Assembly: GCF_013139515.1 (NCBI RefSeq)
Contig: NZ_WTAR01000030.1
Span: forward strand, 43,615-107,614
Direction of reading: 5' to 3'
Source of the DNA: Lutibacter sp.
GTDB lineage: Bacteria > Bacteroidota > Bacteroidia > Flavobacteriales > Flavobacteriaceae
Length of the DNA: 64,000 nucleotides
Position numbers and translations under genes: made by a program. Below are positions 36,460 to 45,114 of the stretch, piece by piece. Position 1 is the first letter of the stretch; each line of letters begins with the position of its first letter. The notes under the pieces were generated by a model. The model did no database searches, had not been told where the DNA came from, and saw nothing but the letters and a program-made list of their open reading frames with translations.

Positions 36460-37032
36460 TTACCAAATCTTTAAATCTTTTTTAACTGCCATAAATAAAG
36501 CTCTTGAAACTTTAATTGCATCATTAACACTTAATCCTTTTTCAACCATATATTCTATTTGCTTAATCGCTTTTTCTTCATTTTTTTTATCCATCCATCT
36601 TTTTATTTTAAACATCTTTTCTCTAATCTTAGCTTTTCTCTTATCTGTAAGATTTCGATCTCTTTTCTTAACTCTTGATCTATTGACAATAGTGTAGTTA
36701 TCGGTGAACAAATCCTGCATTCCACCATCTTTCACACTCTGTATCCATAAATCTATTCTCTCTTCAGTTGTGAAGGTCTTATTAGTCAAAAATGCAGCAG
36801 GGAAACCAAATTTCTCAATCCATTCCCTTACATGTATTCTTGTCACATTAATATTGTGTTTTTCCTTCAAATATTTAGATATTTCTAATACATTAGATAG
36901 ATTGTGTTCTTTAACTTCTTTGTCATAATCAATGCAATGATCATATCCATCTCCATTAGATTTTCCACTTCCCATACAACCATGTCTATGATCACCACAA
37001 TTATTACATTTGATTAATTTATTTTTACTCAT
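36460..37032 (-). CDS. Zinc-cluster protein, possible DNA-binding regulator
   Basis: 190 residues. N-terminal cluster CNNCGDHRHGCMG with a further Cys in YDHCIDYD; middle segment LEISKYLKEKHNINVTRIHVREWIEKFGFP resembles a helix-turn-helix choosing a site (as in terminase small subunits or excisionases); the C-terminus is a basic helix. Last gene of the leftward arm, overlapping the HNH gene. Identity not established. Confidence 0.5.
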   Translation of the reverse strand: MSKNKLIKCNNCGDHRHGCMGSGKSNGDGYDHCIDYDKEVKEHNLSNVLEISKYLKEKHNINVTRIHVREWIEKFGFPAAFLTNKTFTTEERIDLWIQSVKDGGMQDLFTDNYTIVNRSRVKKRDRNLTDKRKAKIREKMFKIKRWMDKKNEEKAIKQIEYMVEKGLSVNDAIKVSRALFMAVKKDLKIW

Positions 37033-37553
37033 AATTCTTTCTTCTTTTTATTTTCTAACCACCATCTTAAATAATGTTTATTGCACATTTTTCTAGTTTT
37101 GACAGGATTATTACAACCTTGACATTTACATTTTTGCCCATTTAAATTTTTATATAATATAGGAGTTTTTAATATTTGTTTTGGAGACATTCCTTTCCGA
37201 TATCTTTTATAAACTAAATTATATGAAAGGTTATAGACGGAACACCATTTAGCCATTGGAATTCCATCTAATTTTATTGTTGTCCTTCTATTATTAGACT
37301 GTTCTTTTCTTGAGGCCCAAATGCAATTTTTTAAGCAATAGTTTCCATTAGAATTTAATCTCTCAATCGTATCTCCTTTTTGTGGAATACCCATATCTAT
37401 AATAAACTTTTCGATATCCATCCATTCAGAGCAGATAGATATTCCTCTACCTCCATAATCTTTATAGTCAGATGAGTTTTCATTTAAACATCTTTGTTTC
37501 ATAGACCTCCAACTTTGATAACAGGGGTGTTTATATCTACCATGAGTTTTCAT
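37029..37553 (-). CDS. HNH endonuclease
   Basis: 174 residues. HNH core: SWRSMKQRCLNENSSDYKDYGGRGISICSEWMD ... IERLNSNGNYCLKNCIWASRKEQSNNRR, like the AP2-HNH genes at 42846 and 45297 but without their zinc head or AP2 tail. Instead it ends with a NUMOD-like helix-turn-helix (YNLSYNLVYKRYRKGMSPKQIL) and a CQGC..CNKH finger. Its ATG overlaps the reductase stop (ATGA), as expected for an inserted, coupled homing gene. Confidence 0.7.
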   Translation of the reverse strand: MKTHGRYKHPCYQSWRSMKQRCLNENSSDYKDYGGRGISICSEWMDIEKFIIDMGIPQKGDTIERLNSNGNYCLKNCIWASRKEQSNNRRTTIKLDGIPMAKWCSVYNLSYNLVYKRYRKGMSPKQILKTPILYKNLNGQKCKCQGCNNPVKTRKMCNKHYLRWWLENKKKKEL

Positions 37554-39418
37554 AATTCACAATTGCCTCCACTACAAGCTAATGTTTGAGATGAAATAGT
37601 CATATCCCTATTTTCATACTCCTTCATCTTTTCCCAATCTATCTTAGGGAAAGATTTAATACCCTCTTCATATTCTTCTTTTGTTATTTCTTCATATGGT
37701 GCGTTTTCATAAATATGGTCATCTTTAGGAAAAAATGATAATCCTCCTATGATATCCCAATTATTCCATATCCAATTTGCAATTGCAAAATATTCATCAT
37801 CTGTATAATATATTGTTTGACTAGGATTTCCTTCACACCAAGTATTTCTATATATTTTCCACAAATCAAGCTGGTCTAATGCTTTAAGATCTTTTAGAGT
37901 TATTGACTTTTCAGGTGATTTTATATAAAATGAAAATATATATTTATCGCAAGAATCATTAATATATGGAACCCCTTGATCAATCAATAATTTACTTAAT
38001 GGATCTTTAATATCTTGCCTAACTCTTCTAATGTAATATGGGAACATTCGAGGGTGAATACCTGATGAACAATTCACTAACTGTGAAACTGTTCCTGATG
38101 GTTTATTGAGAGTTAATTGCTTAGATTCATTTATATTTAATTTTTTTGCCCATTTTATATTAATTTTTCTAGCAATGTCTTTCAATTCTTTTAACCAATT
38201 TTCTAACTCAAATGATTGACCAGACATTATATGATGATCCATGATTCCAGTTAATGAGACTCCAAGTAATCTTTCTTCTTCTGCATTTTTCTTCCAGATA
38301 GGTCTTAGATATCTAAAATCTGTCAATGTTGATTGTAAAGTTCCAAGAATTGAAGCAATTCTTACTTTTTTCTTCAATGATTCAAGAGTATCTTCTGATC
38401 TAATTACAACTTCTGTAAGATTGCACAAACCTCCTGAATCCCTTAGTATAGCTTCAGCACAAGGATTTAGAATGTATTCACCATCGTATACCCTATCACA
38501 TTCCTCTGCTTTTATTTTTAATGCAACTTTATTAACTATTCCTCTTTCTCCAGATTTGCTTACATACTGATTTCTCCATTCTTTAGAAAAAGAATCTAAA
38601 TCTGGCTTTTCTGTATATGCTGTTGAGTTATTGGCTAATGCTCTTTGAGGGTCTGCAATATACCATTCTCCATTTTTAGCCCTTCTCATTCTATCATCAG
38701 ATAAGTTAGATAGGGATATCATAGCTGCTCTCCTAACAGAGCCAACAATAACTGTATCAGCAATTTTACACATCAAATCATGACATTCTATACTATTTAA
38801 CTTTCTCCCTTTAGCATTTTTAAATAACCGAATTGTAAATTCAAAAAGATTTTTCAAGGGTAATGGGCCAGAGCTTCTACCTCCAAAAGTTTTTAATCTC
38901 TTCCCAGCTTCTCTAATTTTAGAGACATCATACTTTGGGATTTTTCCTGAATATAACAAACTTATTAATTCTCTTAATGAACTAGCCCATCCTATTTTTG
39001 AATCTGCAACAACAATAACTGTATCGCTATTGAAAAATTCTTCATCTATTGTTGGCAGTTTATTTATATACTGTCTTTCAACAGAAAATCCAAATCCAGA
39101 TCCACACATTAATAAATAAAAAGCTTCATCAAAAACTCTTTGATGGTTTATTGCACACGCAGAACAATTATATCCAGCAATATTATCTCTTTTTAAGGCT
39201 TTTCCTGCCGTCATCAATGCTCTCATTGAAGGCATAACTTCCAGATTTAAAATTGATTCCTTTATCTCTTTTGGAAAACTTATATTCTCTAGTTGTAATC
39301 TATTTCTAAAAAATGAACAATATCTTTCAACTGTTTCTTCCCAAGTTTCTCTTCTTTTTTCTTTGTCTAAAAATCTTGCATATTTTGATATATGAATATA
39401 CTTTTGATAATCGTCCAT
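37550..39418 (-). CDS. nrdJ: Class II (B12-dependent) ribonucleotide reductase
   Basis: 622 residues, monomeric ribonucleoside-triphosphate reductase type. Visible landmarks: MPSMRALMTAGKAL, the redox Cys in GYNCSACAINHQRVF, SGFGFSVER, the radical-site Cys in LNPCAEAILRDSGGLCNLTEV, LLGVSLTGIMDHH, NKPSGTVSQLV, and the C-terminal shuttle Cys pair in LACSGGNCEL. It makes deoxynucleotides using adenosylcobalamin, so the host must supply B12. It is complete and uninterrupted, with an HNH gene attached at its 3' end. Confidence 0.9.
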   Translation of the reverse strand: MDDYQKYIHISKYARFLDKEKRRETWEETVERYCSFFRNRLQLENISFPKEIKESILNLEVMPSMRALMTAGKALKRDNIAGYNCSACAINHQRVFDEAFYLLMCGSGFGFSVERQYINKLPTIDEEFFNSDTVIVVADSKIGWASSLRELISLLYSGKIPKYDVSKIREAGKRLKTFGGRSSGPLPLKNLFEFTIRLFKNAKGRKLNSIECHDLMCKIADTVIVGSVRRAAMISLSNLSDDRMRRAKNGEWYIADPQRALANNSTAYTEKPDLDSFSKEWRNQYVSKSGERGIVNKVALKIKAEECDRVYDGEYILNPCAEAILRDSGGLCNLTEVVIRSEDTLESLKKKVRIASILGTLQSTLTDFRYLRPIWKKNAEEERLLGVSLTGIMDHHIMSGQSFELENWLKELKDIARKINIKWAKKLNINESKQLTLNKPSGTVSQLVNCSSGIHPRMFPYYIRRVRQDIKDPLSKLLIDQGVPYINDSCDKYIFSFYIKSPEKSITLKDLKALDQLDLWKIYRNTWCEGNPSQTIYYTDDEYFAIANWIWNNWDIIGGLSFFPKDDHIYENAPYEEITKEEYEEGIKSFPKIDWEKMKEYENRDMTISSQTLACSGGNCEL

Positions 39419-39454
39419 TTTGTATCACCAATGTTATAAATTTAATGGAATATT

Positions 39455-39531
39455 TGGCAGGAACGGGAAGAATCGAACTGGAAACATCAAACGTCAAAAG
39501 GTTTATATTCTACCAATTGAATTAAGTCCCT
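39455..39531 (-). tRNA. Degenerate tRNA, Gln(UUG)-like
   Basis: The minus strand reads as a 77-nt tRNA: acceptor AGGGACT/CGTTCCT (6 of 7 pairs), D-stem ATTC/GAAT perfect with GG in the loop, loop TTTTGAC giving anticodon UUG, T-loop TTCGATT, G73 and encoded CCA. The T-stem pairs at only two of five positions and the anticodon stem is mispaired, so the molecule is probably not functional. It lies between dut and the reductase. Confidence 0.45.
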
Positions 39532-39543
39532 GTTTATAGTTTG

Positions 39544-39966
39544 CTAAAACCCTGTACTACCAAAACCATCTGTGCCACGATCTGTAATACCTAAATCTTC
39601 AATATTCTTAACTACTTTTATAACAGGATATGATACTGGAAAAATAATTAATTGAGCAATTCTATCACCTTTTTTATATCGAAATTCTTCTGTATTACTA
39701 AGATTATATAAATGAACATGAATTTCACCAGTGTATGGTTCATCTATAACACCAGCACCAACCTCAATATTTTTCTTGACAGATAGGCCAGAACGTGCTT
39801 TTACAATTCCACAATGATTAGGTGGAAATCTTACAAATGTTCCCGTTTTAATAAGCTTAGATTCATTTGGTTTTATTAAACCATCTTCATCTGCAATTAA
39901 ATCCACTCCTGCATCGTTATTATTTTTCTTTGTAGGAATATTTCCATATACAGTCATTTCAATCAT
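39544..39966 (-). CDS. dut: dUTPase
   Basis: 140 residues with all five trimeric dUTPase motifs: DAGVDLIA (1), ARSGLS (2), GAGVIDEPYTGEI (3, with the catalytic Asp), GDRIAQLIIFP (4) and RGTDGFGSTGF (5). It hydrolyses dUTP to dUMP, which feeds ThyX and keeps uracil out of phage DNA. Starts next to the nucleotidase stop. Confidence 0.95.
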   Translation of the reverse strand: MIEMTVYGNIPTKKNNNDAGVDLIADEDGLIKPNESKLIKTGTFVRFPPNHCGIVKARSGLSVKKNIEVGAGVIDEPYTGEIHVHLYNLSNTEEFRYKKGDRIAQLIIFPVSYPVIKVVKNIEDLGITDRGTDGFGSTGF

Positions 39967-40548
39967 TTATATCTCCTTTAATAGTTTTAATATATCTTTA
40001 TAATTTTCTCTAATTCTGATATAATTCTTTATTTCTTTAACTTGACCCATAATATGAGTTAATTTAGACCAACCATTGTTAGATCCCTTATCAAATACAA
40101 TACCAAATTGTTTATTATATTTACAATGATCTCTAACTGTATGAATATTATCATCAATTAATATTCCATCATGAGTATGTTTCCACTTTTGATTTGAATG
40201 AATGATATTATCTGACTTTATAGGAAAATATCTACAAATGTGATATTCTTTCTCAATTTCTGTACCTGGATATGATGAAGTTATAATATAAATATTTTCA
40301 TATCCAAATAAATCTATTATAGTATCAATGAAGTTCTGTGAATTTTTAAGTGGTTTAATAATATCTTTTGAATATATATCAGGATTTTGAAAAAATGAAT
40401 TTGCTCCTTTCCCATAAGTATCTTCAATCCATGTCCAACTTAATATATCTTTACTTGTTATTTTATCCTTATAATGTTTGAAAATCCACTTACACCATTT
40501 TGAATCAAGATCATTAATAGTTGAATCATAATCAACATATATTTTCAT
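39967..40548 (-). CDS. 5'(3')-deoxyribonucleotidase (HAD family)
   Basis: 193 residues from ATG 40548, chosen because it overlaps the previous stop as ATGA and has AAAGGA upstream; an in-frame start at 40581 lies inside the upstream small gene. HAD motifs: VDYDSTINDLDSKW (DxDxT), IYIITSSYP and GILIDDNIHTV, in the order of NT5C-type nucleotidases that dephosphorylate deoxynucleoside monophosphates. It fits the surrounding nucleotide-pool genes. Confidence 0.75.
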   Translation of the reverse strand: MKIYVDYDSTINDLDSKWCKWIFKHYKDKITSKDILSWTWIEDTYGKGANSFFQNPDIYSKDIIKPLKNSQNFIDTIIDLFGYENIYIITSSYPGTEIEKEYHICRYFPIKSDNIIHSNQKWKHTHDGILIDDNIHTVRDHCKYNKQFGIVFDKGSNNGWSKLTHIMGQVKEIKNYIRIRENYKDILKLLKEI

Positions 40549-40670
40549 ATGGTAAAATCCTTTTCGGCTTGCAAAACCCAATCTTTAATTTTACCAGTTT
40601 TATTAAAATATTTAAACAAGTATTTTAATGTTCTCATTGCCAATCGTCTATTATGGTTTTGAAATATCAT
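40545..40670 (-). CDS. Small basic protein, 41 aa
   Basis: ATG at 40670 overlaps the upstream stop as ATGA, and its own stop overlaps the nucleotidase start as ATGA, so it fills the gap exactly in a coupled chain. Sequence MIFQNHNRRLAMRTLKYLFK then KDWVLQAEKDFTI: basic and helical. Function unknown. Confidence 0.55.
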   Translation of the reverse strand: MIFQNHNRRLAMRTLKYLFKYFNKTGKIKDWVLQAEKDFTI

Positions 40671-40876
40671 ATAGTATTACTTTCTATATATTCTTTAATA
40701 GTTTCATCACTAAATCCAGCACTTCTTAATACTGGAATAATAAAATAATCAATTACATTTTCAATTGATGGAAATTCACCTTCTCTTTCAACTTGATATT
40801 CACCATAACTATCTTTAAAATAGAGTAAAGTTGTTTCAATCTCAGTTTCTGTTGTTTTAGTTTTCCATTCACACAT
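40667..40876 (-). CDS. Small acidic protein
   Basis: 69 residues (MCEWKTKTTETEIETTLLYF ... IENVIDYFIIPVLRSAGFSDETIKEYIES), with a one-base overlap to thyX and an ATGA overlap downstream. No motif recognised. Confidence 0.5.
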   Translation of the reverse strand: MCEWKTKTTETEIETTLLYFKDSYGEYQVEREGEFPSIENVIDYFIIPVLRSAGFSDETIKEYIESNTI

Positions 40877-41475
40877 TATTCATCCTCTTTATTAAATACA
40901 GAAGATGCTCTATCTGATAAGATCAATAATATCATATCAGCAATTACTCTAATATCTGGATGAGCAGCTTTAGACCCCCTAAGATTTATAAAATGAATCC
41001 ATTCTCTGAAATTTGCAGTCATGACAATCTCAGTCTTGAGACATGTTGGCAATACACTTCTGGCATTTTCAGGCTTAACACCTATATCAATAAGTTTTTT
41101 ATATGATTCTTCAGCATTTTCACATGCTTCTCTCCATAATTCTTCTTCTATTTTATTTACAATCTTACATGGTTGAAGTACTTCAATATCACCATATTTA
41201 ACATAACGGGTACTTTCTTGAGAATAACTAGCCAATCTATGTCTAACAATCTCATGTGTTATTCCACGATCACAAACAATTCTAAAGGTTGCAAATGCAT
41301 GTTCAATAACTGAATGATGCCCTCTTTTAGTTATTGCTTTTACAAATACCTTTGCAGAAGTTGGAGTTATCTTATTTTCACTCTTATAACAAGTCCTTCC
41401 TGCTGCTTCAATTAATTGTTCTGCATCTTTACTAATTTGTAATAATTCAACTGATGGTTGTATTGTTTTCATCAT
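40876..41475 (-). CDS. thyX: Flavin-dependent thymidylate synthase
   Basis: 199 residues with the ThyX motif RHRLASYSQESTRY (RHRxxSxxxxSxRY) near residue 78, GHHSVIEHAFATFRI before it and TANFREWIHFINLRGSKAAHPDIR after it. It makes dTMP from dUMP using FAD, NADPH and methylenetetrahydrofolate. AAGGAG lies 12 bases from ATG 41475, or better spaced for ATG 41472. It overlaps the upstream small gene by 29 bases. Confidence 0.95.
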   Translation of the reverse strand: MMKTIQPSVELLQISKDAEQLIEAAGRTCYKSENKITPTSAKVFVKAITKRGHHSVIEHAFATFRIVCDRGITHEIVRHRLASYSQESTRYVKYGDIEVLQPCKIVNKIEEELWREACENAEESYKKLIDIGVKPENARSVLPTCLKTEIVMTANFREWIHFINLRGSKAAHPDIRVIADMILLILSDRASSVFNKEDE

Positions 41476-41635
41476 TCATCTCCTTTCTAATTTCATCTGC
41501 TCTTTCCCAAGTAAAAAGCAACTCATCATTTAAGTAGAATCCATCTTGTTTAAATTGACATTCAGAATATTGATGAACTATCTCTTCAATATCAAGCCAA
41601 ACACCATGTTTATTTTTAATTTCTTTTACACTCAT
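41447..41635 (-). CDS. Small hypothetical protein
   Basis: 62 residues, acidic, MSVKEIKNKHGVWLDIEEIV and LLFTWERADEIRKEMND; overlaps thyX at its 3' end. No family recognised. Confidence 0.45.
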   Translation of the reverse strand: MSVKEIKNKHGVWLDIEEIVHQYSECQFKQDGFYLNDELLFTWERADEIRKEMNDENNTTIS

Positions 41636-41637
41636 AA

Positions 41638-41907
41638 TTATACCTCTGCTGGTTTAGGTAAATACATCCAATAATTAACTTTTCCAAAGCAAGGTTTATA
41701 ATCAAAAAACCCTTTCCCGACCATAAGTTGTTTAAAGTCTTTACCATCCCATAACATAGTACTAGTTTCATTTGGTTCATCTTCACAACAATAATAAGTT
41801 ACAAAAACAGAAACGCTATATCTTTTTTCTGGAATGACAGGCAAACGATCATTAACACTAATCCAACCATCTTTTTTACAATTACAGTATTTCATTTTAT
41901 TCTTCAT
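41638..41907 (-). CDS. DUF551 protein
   Basis: 89 residues. CKKDGWISVNDRLPVIPEKRYSVSVFVTYY and the ending VNYWMYLPKPAEV are the DUF551 hallmarks, a small domain very common in phages. Function not known. It overlaps the next upstream gene by 11 bases. Confidence 0.7.
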   Translation of the reverse strand: MKNKMKYCNCKKDGWISVNDRLPVIPEKRYSVSVFVTYYCCEDEPNETSTMLWDGKDFKQLMVGKGFFDYKPCFGKVNYWMYLPKPAEV

Positions 41908-42094
41908 CTAATAATTTCCAATCTTTTTTAATATTTAAAGTTCCTGAAAAATAAAAAGGGTCATATTTATTACCACGATATTCTTTTTCAAATTTTCCAA
42001 CCACTTTTGTTTCTTCTAAATTATCGAAAACACCAAGTGGATAAGAATGATTTTCTCTATCTCCCCATCTATACATCAACACTAAATAAAGCAT
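41897..42094 (-). CDS. Small phage protein
   Basis: 65 residues. MLYLVLMYRWGDRENHSYPLGVFDNLEETKVVGKFEKEYRG resembles the short phage proteins built around a GVFxxxEEA pattern and an acidic C-terminus. Function unknown. Confidence 0.5.
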   Translation of the reverse strand: MLYLVLMYRWGDRENHSYPLGVFDNLEETKVVGKFEKEYRGNKYDPFYFSGTLNIKKDWKLLDEE

Positions 42095-42098
42095 ATCT

Positions 42099-42578
42099 TT
42101 AATTCCACCAAGATAATGATTTACGTTCCATAATTTTAAAAATATAATTTAAATCTTGCTTTCTCAACATACTTTCTTTATAAGACAACAAGCTAAATTC
42201 TTTTCTTTCTTGAATTTCATCATTTGCAGTTATTACTTTATTTCTAGTTAATAAACATTTTTGAAATTCTTTGTTTTTTGTATTTTCAAAGTCTAATTTG
42301 ATATTTCCCCATTTTCTATCATGATGTTTAAATACATTTTCATGATACTCATCTTCAATCAATCTATTCAATCCATATATACAATGCTTGATATCATCAG
42401 CAACTTTTTCCATACCAATAAAAATTGCATCATATCTATAAAACTTTTCCATTCTGATTAGCTTATATCTAAGATAAACATATAAGTAGTGAGAGTCCCA
42501 ATCTCTATCATTCCAAAGCATAGGAAAATAATAAATGATATTTTTAATAAAAAACTTTATTTTTCTGAAAAAGTCCAT
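42099..42578 (-). CDS. Conserved phage protein of unknown function
   Basis: 159 residues, aromatic and helical: YYFPMLWNDRDWDSHYLYVYLRYKL, MEKVADDIKHCIYGLNRLIEDEY and a conserved-looking WG.I...FEN segment. Similar proteins occur in large phages without an assigned role. No transmembrane or catalytic motif. Confidence 0.5.
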   Translation of the reverse strand: MDFFRKIKFFIKNIIYYFPMLWNDRDWDSHYLYVYLRYKLIRMEKFYRYDAIFIGMEKVADDIKHCIYGLNRLIEDEYHENVFKHHDRKWGNIKLDFENTKNKEFQKCLLTRNKVITANDEIQERKEFSLLSYKESMLRKQDLNYIFKIMERKSLSWWN

Positions 42579-42579
42579 A

Positions 42580-42849
42580 TTAAATCCTTTTTATTTCAGT
42601 TTCAATATCTTTTGCTATCATATATAAAACTAAATAACCAGTTAAATCTTTAATAGTATCATCACCTAAATATTCACTTCCTTTTTTTAGTCTATTTATT
42701 TTATCATCCATTCTGACAGCTAATTGTTCAACTGCTGTATTTTTACTAAAAATATTTATTGGTTCTAATGCTGAATTACCATAAGCGATATTTTTATCAA
42801 TTAGGAATTGTTTTATTTCATCACATTTTTTTTCAATCATTACTTTCAT
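42580..42849 (-). CDS. DUF1599 (nucleotide-modification-associated) protein
   Basis: 89 residues from ATG 42849, which overlaps the HNH stop as ATGA and has GGAG seven bases upstream. NIAYGNSALEPINIFSK and VEQLAVRMDDKINRLKKG ... GDDTIKDLTGYLVLYMIAKD match DUF1599, a helical domain associated with nucleotide metabolism. The homing gene lies directly upstream and maintains coupling. Confidence 0.7.
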   Translation of the reverse strand: MKVMIEKKCDEIKQFLIDKNIAYGNSALEPINIFSKNTAVEQLAVRMDDKINRLKKGSEYLGDDTIKDLTGYLVLYMIAKDIETEIKRI

Positions 42850-43544
42850 ATTACACTCCATAAGTTAAGTTCAGGAAAATTAAGTTGATGCGGTAAATTA
42901 TTTTTTATTATATAAATATCTCTATAAATAGCAGCACTTTTAGCTGTTTTAAATCCAGATTTATCTAATAATATTCTTCTATCTTTATACATGATTATAG
43001 AATTAAAAGTTTTATTTTTTCTTTTAATAATACCAATATAACCACTTGTATTATTTTTATATTTTCTCTTGTTTAATACATTAATTTGAACAGTAACAAA
43101 TCTGCAATTATTAGGCGTATAATCACCATCATTATCTTCTCTATCTATCTGCAATCCTTTTTTATATCCATTAATTAAAGACCAATCATAAAATAATTTA
43201 AAATCATTCATCCACTCAGTACAAATAGATATTCCCCTTCCACCATAATTATGATAAGATTTATCTTTTTTATTATAACATCTTTGTTTCATACTTGTCC
43301 ATACAGAATAAAGTGGGATTTTATTATATCCTGAACATCCATGCTTAAAACTCCTTTCTTTTATTAATTCTTTATTAAGGCACCCACATGATTTAGTATG
43401 TCCGTTTCTTAAATTGCTTAATAAAAATTCTTTAACAACTCCACAATCACATTTACATAAAACTCTTCTCCTTCCTTCTTGTTCAACTTCTCCAACAATC
43501 ATTAATCTATTATATTTATCTCCTTTAATAAATATATTTTTCAC
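42846..43544 (-). CDS. HNH homing endonuclease with AP2 domain
   Basis: 232 residues from GTG 43544, which overlaps the upstream stop (TAGTG) with GAGG before it. Order: zinc-finger-like head (CKCDCGVVKEF ... SCGCLNKE), HNH core (MKQRCYNKKDKSYHNYGGRGISICTEWMNDF ... IDREDNDGDYTPNNCRFVT), C-terminal AP2-like DNA-binding domain (SGYIGI ... SGFKTAKSAAIYRDIYI). Intact homologue of the broken gene at 17248 and of 45297. Site-specific DNA cleavage and self-spread are expected. Confidence 0.85.
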   Translation of the reverse strand: MKNIFIKGDKYNRLMIVGEVEQEGRRRVLCKCDCGVVKEFLLSNLRNGHTKSCGCLNKELIKERSFKHGCSGYNKIPLYSVWTSMKQRCYNKKDKSYHNYGGRGISICTEWMNDFKLFYDWSLINGYKKGLQIDREDNDGDYTPNNCRFVTVQINVLNKRKYKNNTSGYIGIIKRKNKTFNSIIMYKDRRILLDKSGFKTAKSAAIYRDIYIIKNNLPHQLNFPELNLWSVI

Positions 43545-43750
43545 TATTTATCCTCACTATATATAATTTCTACAATTTCTGACTCTTTCCAAATAATTAT
43601 ATTTTCAGGTTTATTTTTAAGAGCTTGATTTAAAATACAATCAGCAGAATCTTTTACTTGTTTCTTAACTTGAGCAACTGTACAATCATCACTCCATTTA
43701 CCACAAACATCAATTTTTAATATAACTTTTATTTTAGCTGTGACACTCAC
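43544..43750 (-). CDS. Small hypothetical protein
   Basis: 68 residues (AKIKVILKIDVCGKWSDDCT ... KDSADCILNQALKNK). ATGA-type overlap with the upstream gene and TAGTG overlap with the inserted HNH gene. No motif recognised. Confidence 0.45.
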   Translation of the reverse strand: MSVTAKIKVILKIDVCGKWSDDCTVAQVKKQVKDSADCILNQALKNKPENIIIWKESEIVEIIYSEDK

Positions 43751-44010
43751 TTTATAACCTTTAATTTTCCTGAAATAAACATTTGAACCAATGTCTGAAC
43801 AAATAATGCATCTTCTCCATTACCTTCCATATCTTGAGACATTAATGTTCCCATACAACTACATTCAGGAGTCCATATAAATTGATAATCTTCTTCCTTA
43901 TCATAGTCCTGTATTTCAAGACCATCAAAACTATCATCTTCAAGAAAATTAGTTTTCTTCATAAGATTTAACAAATCTTCTTGTGTTTTTATATATTTGA
44001 AATCTGTCAT
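43747..44010 (-). CDS. Small acidic protein
   Basis: 87 residues, acidic with ECSCMGTLMSQDMEGNGEDALFVQTLVQMF. Overlaps the Rad50-like C-lobe gene upstream by four bases, so it belongs to the same transcription unit. Function unknown. Confidence 0.45.
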   Translation of the reverse strand: MTDFKYIKTQEDLLNLMKKTNFLEDDSFDGLEIQDYDKEEDYQFIWTPECSCMGTLMSQDMEGNGEDALFVQTLVQMFISGKLKVIK

Positions 44011-44618
44011 GATATTTGTTTACATTCCCCATTTTTTACATTAAAAATCCTATCTCCGACTATATTACCTTGATTAGTTACTACAATGAATTGTATCTCA
44101 TATTTATCAGATAACATTTGCATAACATTACTAAAATTTTCTTGCTCAATATTGCCATTTAACGATCCAGTTGGTTCATCTAAAAACATAATTTTTCTAG
44201 CTTTCTTTTCAAGATGTAAGAAAGCTACCCTACATCCAAAGCTGGCAATCTCAGCAACTCCAAATCCACCATCGAACATCCCACATTCATTTCCATCATT
44301 AATAATATAACACTCACATTCAGTTTTGTTTCTTTTTTGAACAAACTTAATTTTAAACTCTAATTTTTCAGAAAAAACTGCTTGGATTGCAGAAGTAACT
44401 AATGTATTAAAATTATCTTCAATCGTTTTCTGAGTTTGTTCAGCTACAATCTGAGTGATAACTCTTGCTTCAGTATGATCTTCTAAATCTTTATTTAGTT
44501 CATTATTAATTATACCTTCAGAAACCAATTCAGATTTGATATAATCTTTAGTAGCTTTATCACTAGAAAATTTCTCTTTCATTTCATTGTAGTTGTCAAG
44601 TATCATACTAATTACCAT
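44007..44618 (-). CDS. C-terminal ATPase lobe of a split Rad50/SbcC
   Basis: 203 residues. ABC signature-like FGVAEIASFGCRVAFLHL, Walker B with D-loop (KIMFLDEPTGSLN) and an H-loop-like FIVVTNQG are present in the order of SMC/Rad50 C-lobes, but there is no Walker A. The missing half, with Walker A and zinc hook, is the separate gene at 47823-49091. Together they should form one ATPase head that regulates the SbcD nuclease at 46695. A coiled-coil gene overlaps directly upstream. Confidence 0.7.
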   Translation of the reverse strand: MVISMILDNYNEMKEKFSSDKATKDYIKSELVSEGIINNELNKDLEDHTEARVITQIVAEQTQKTIEDNFNTLVTSAIQAVFSEKLEFKIKFVQKRNKTECECYIINDGNECGMFDGGFGVAEIASFGCRVAFLHLEKKARKIMFLDEPTGSLNGNIEQENFSNVMQMLSDKYEIQFIVVTNQGNIVGDRIFNVKNGECKQIS

Positions 44619-44851
44619 TCATATTCAGTTTTAAGTTCTTTATATAAAGTATTTATTTCTATTTTAAGTGAATAAAGTTTTTTAGTATTTTTCTTAACAA
44701 AATCTTCCATTTCATCCATAGAGGATAAACCAAGAGATTCTTCGGCTTGTTTAAACAGTTGTTTATTTTCACCTTCAAAAACACCAAGTTCTTTTTTAGC
44801 TGATTCAATTTCACGATCAAGCTTGTTTAAATCATTAATTATTTCTTGCAT
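44612..44851 (-). CDS. Coiled-coil segment, probable return arm of split Rad50
   Basis: 79 residues of heptad-type sequence (MQEIINDLNKLDREIESAKKE ... KKLYSLKIEINTLYKELKTEYEW). It overlaps the C-lobe gene by seven bases. In a normal SbcC a coiled coil joins hook and C-lobe, so this may supply that arm in trans. GGGG precedes the start. A promoter candidate lies upstream. Confidence 0.5.
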   Translation of the reverse strand: MQEIINDLNKLDREIESAKKELGVFEGENKQLFKQAEESLGLSSMDEMEDFVKKNTKKLYSLKIEINTLYKELKTEYEW

Positions 44852-44873
44852 TACTTATCCCCTTGGATTAATT

Positions 44874-44902
44874 TAAATATATTTGGTGACACTACTTGTC
44901 AA
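44874..44902 (-). promoter_or_regulatory. Sigma70-type promoter candidate
   Basis: On the minus strand TTGACA (44902-44897), 17-bp spacer, TATTTA (44879-44874), with initiation expected near 44867 and the ATG at 44851. The stop codon of the upstream gene is the TGA of TTGACA, the same device as at 14036. Confidence 0.5.
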
Positions 44903-45078
44903 TTCTTTTTAGCATTATCGTTAAGAGAATGTATTGTTGCACAATTTCTACAAAATAGAAAAACATTTTCATCGTCAATAAGTTCATCATCATCAAAAAA
45001 TTCAGGATTATGTTTCCATTCCCACATATCATTACAACCACAATTTCCACAAATTAAATGTAATTTTGCCATAACCAT
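44899..45078 (-). CDS. Small zinc-ribbon protein
   Basis: 59 residues from ATG 45078 (AAAGGGG just upstream; ATG 45093 would include that site). Two pairs, CGNCGCNDMW and CRNCATIHS, form a likely zinc ribbon. Function unknown; nucleic-acid binding is possible. Confidence 0.5.
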   Translation of the reverse strand: MVMAKLHLICGNCGCNDMWEWKHNPEFFDDDELIDDENVFLFCRNCATIHSLNDNAKKN

Positions 45079-45114
45079 TATTTCCCCTTTCATTACTTGA
45101 TATTACAACTAATT

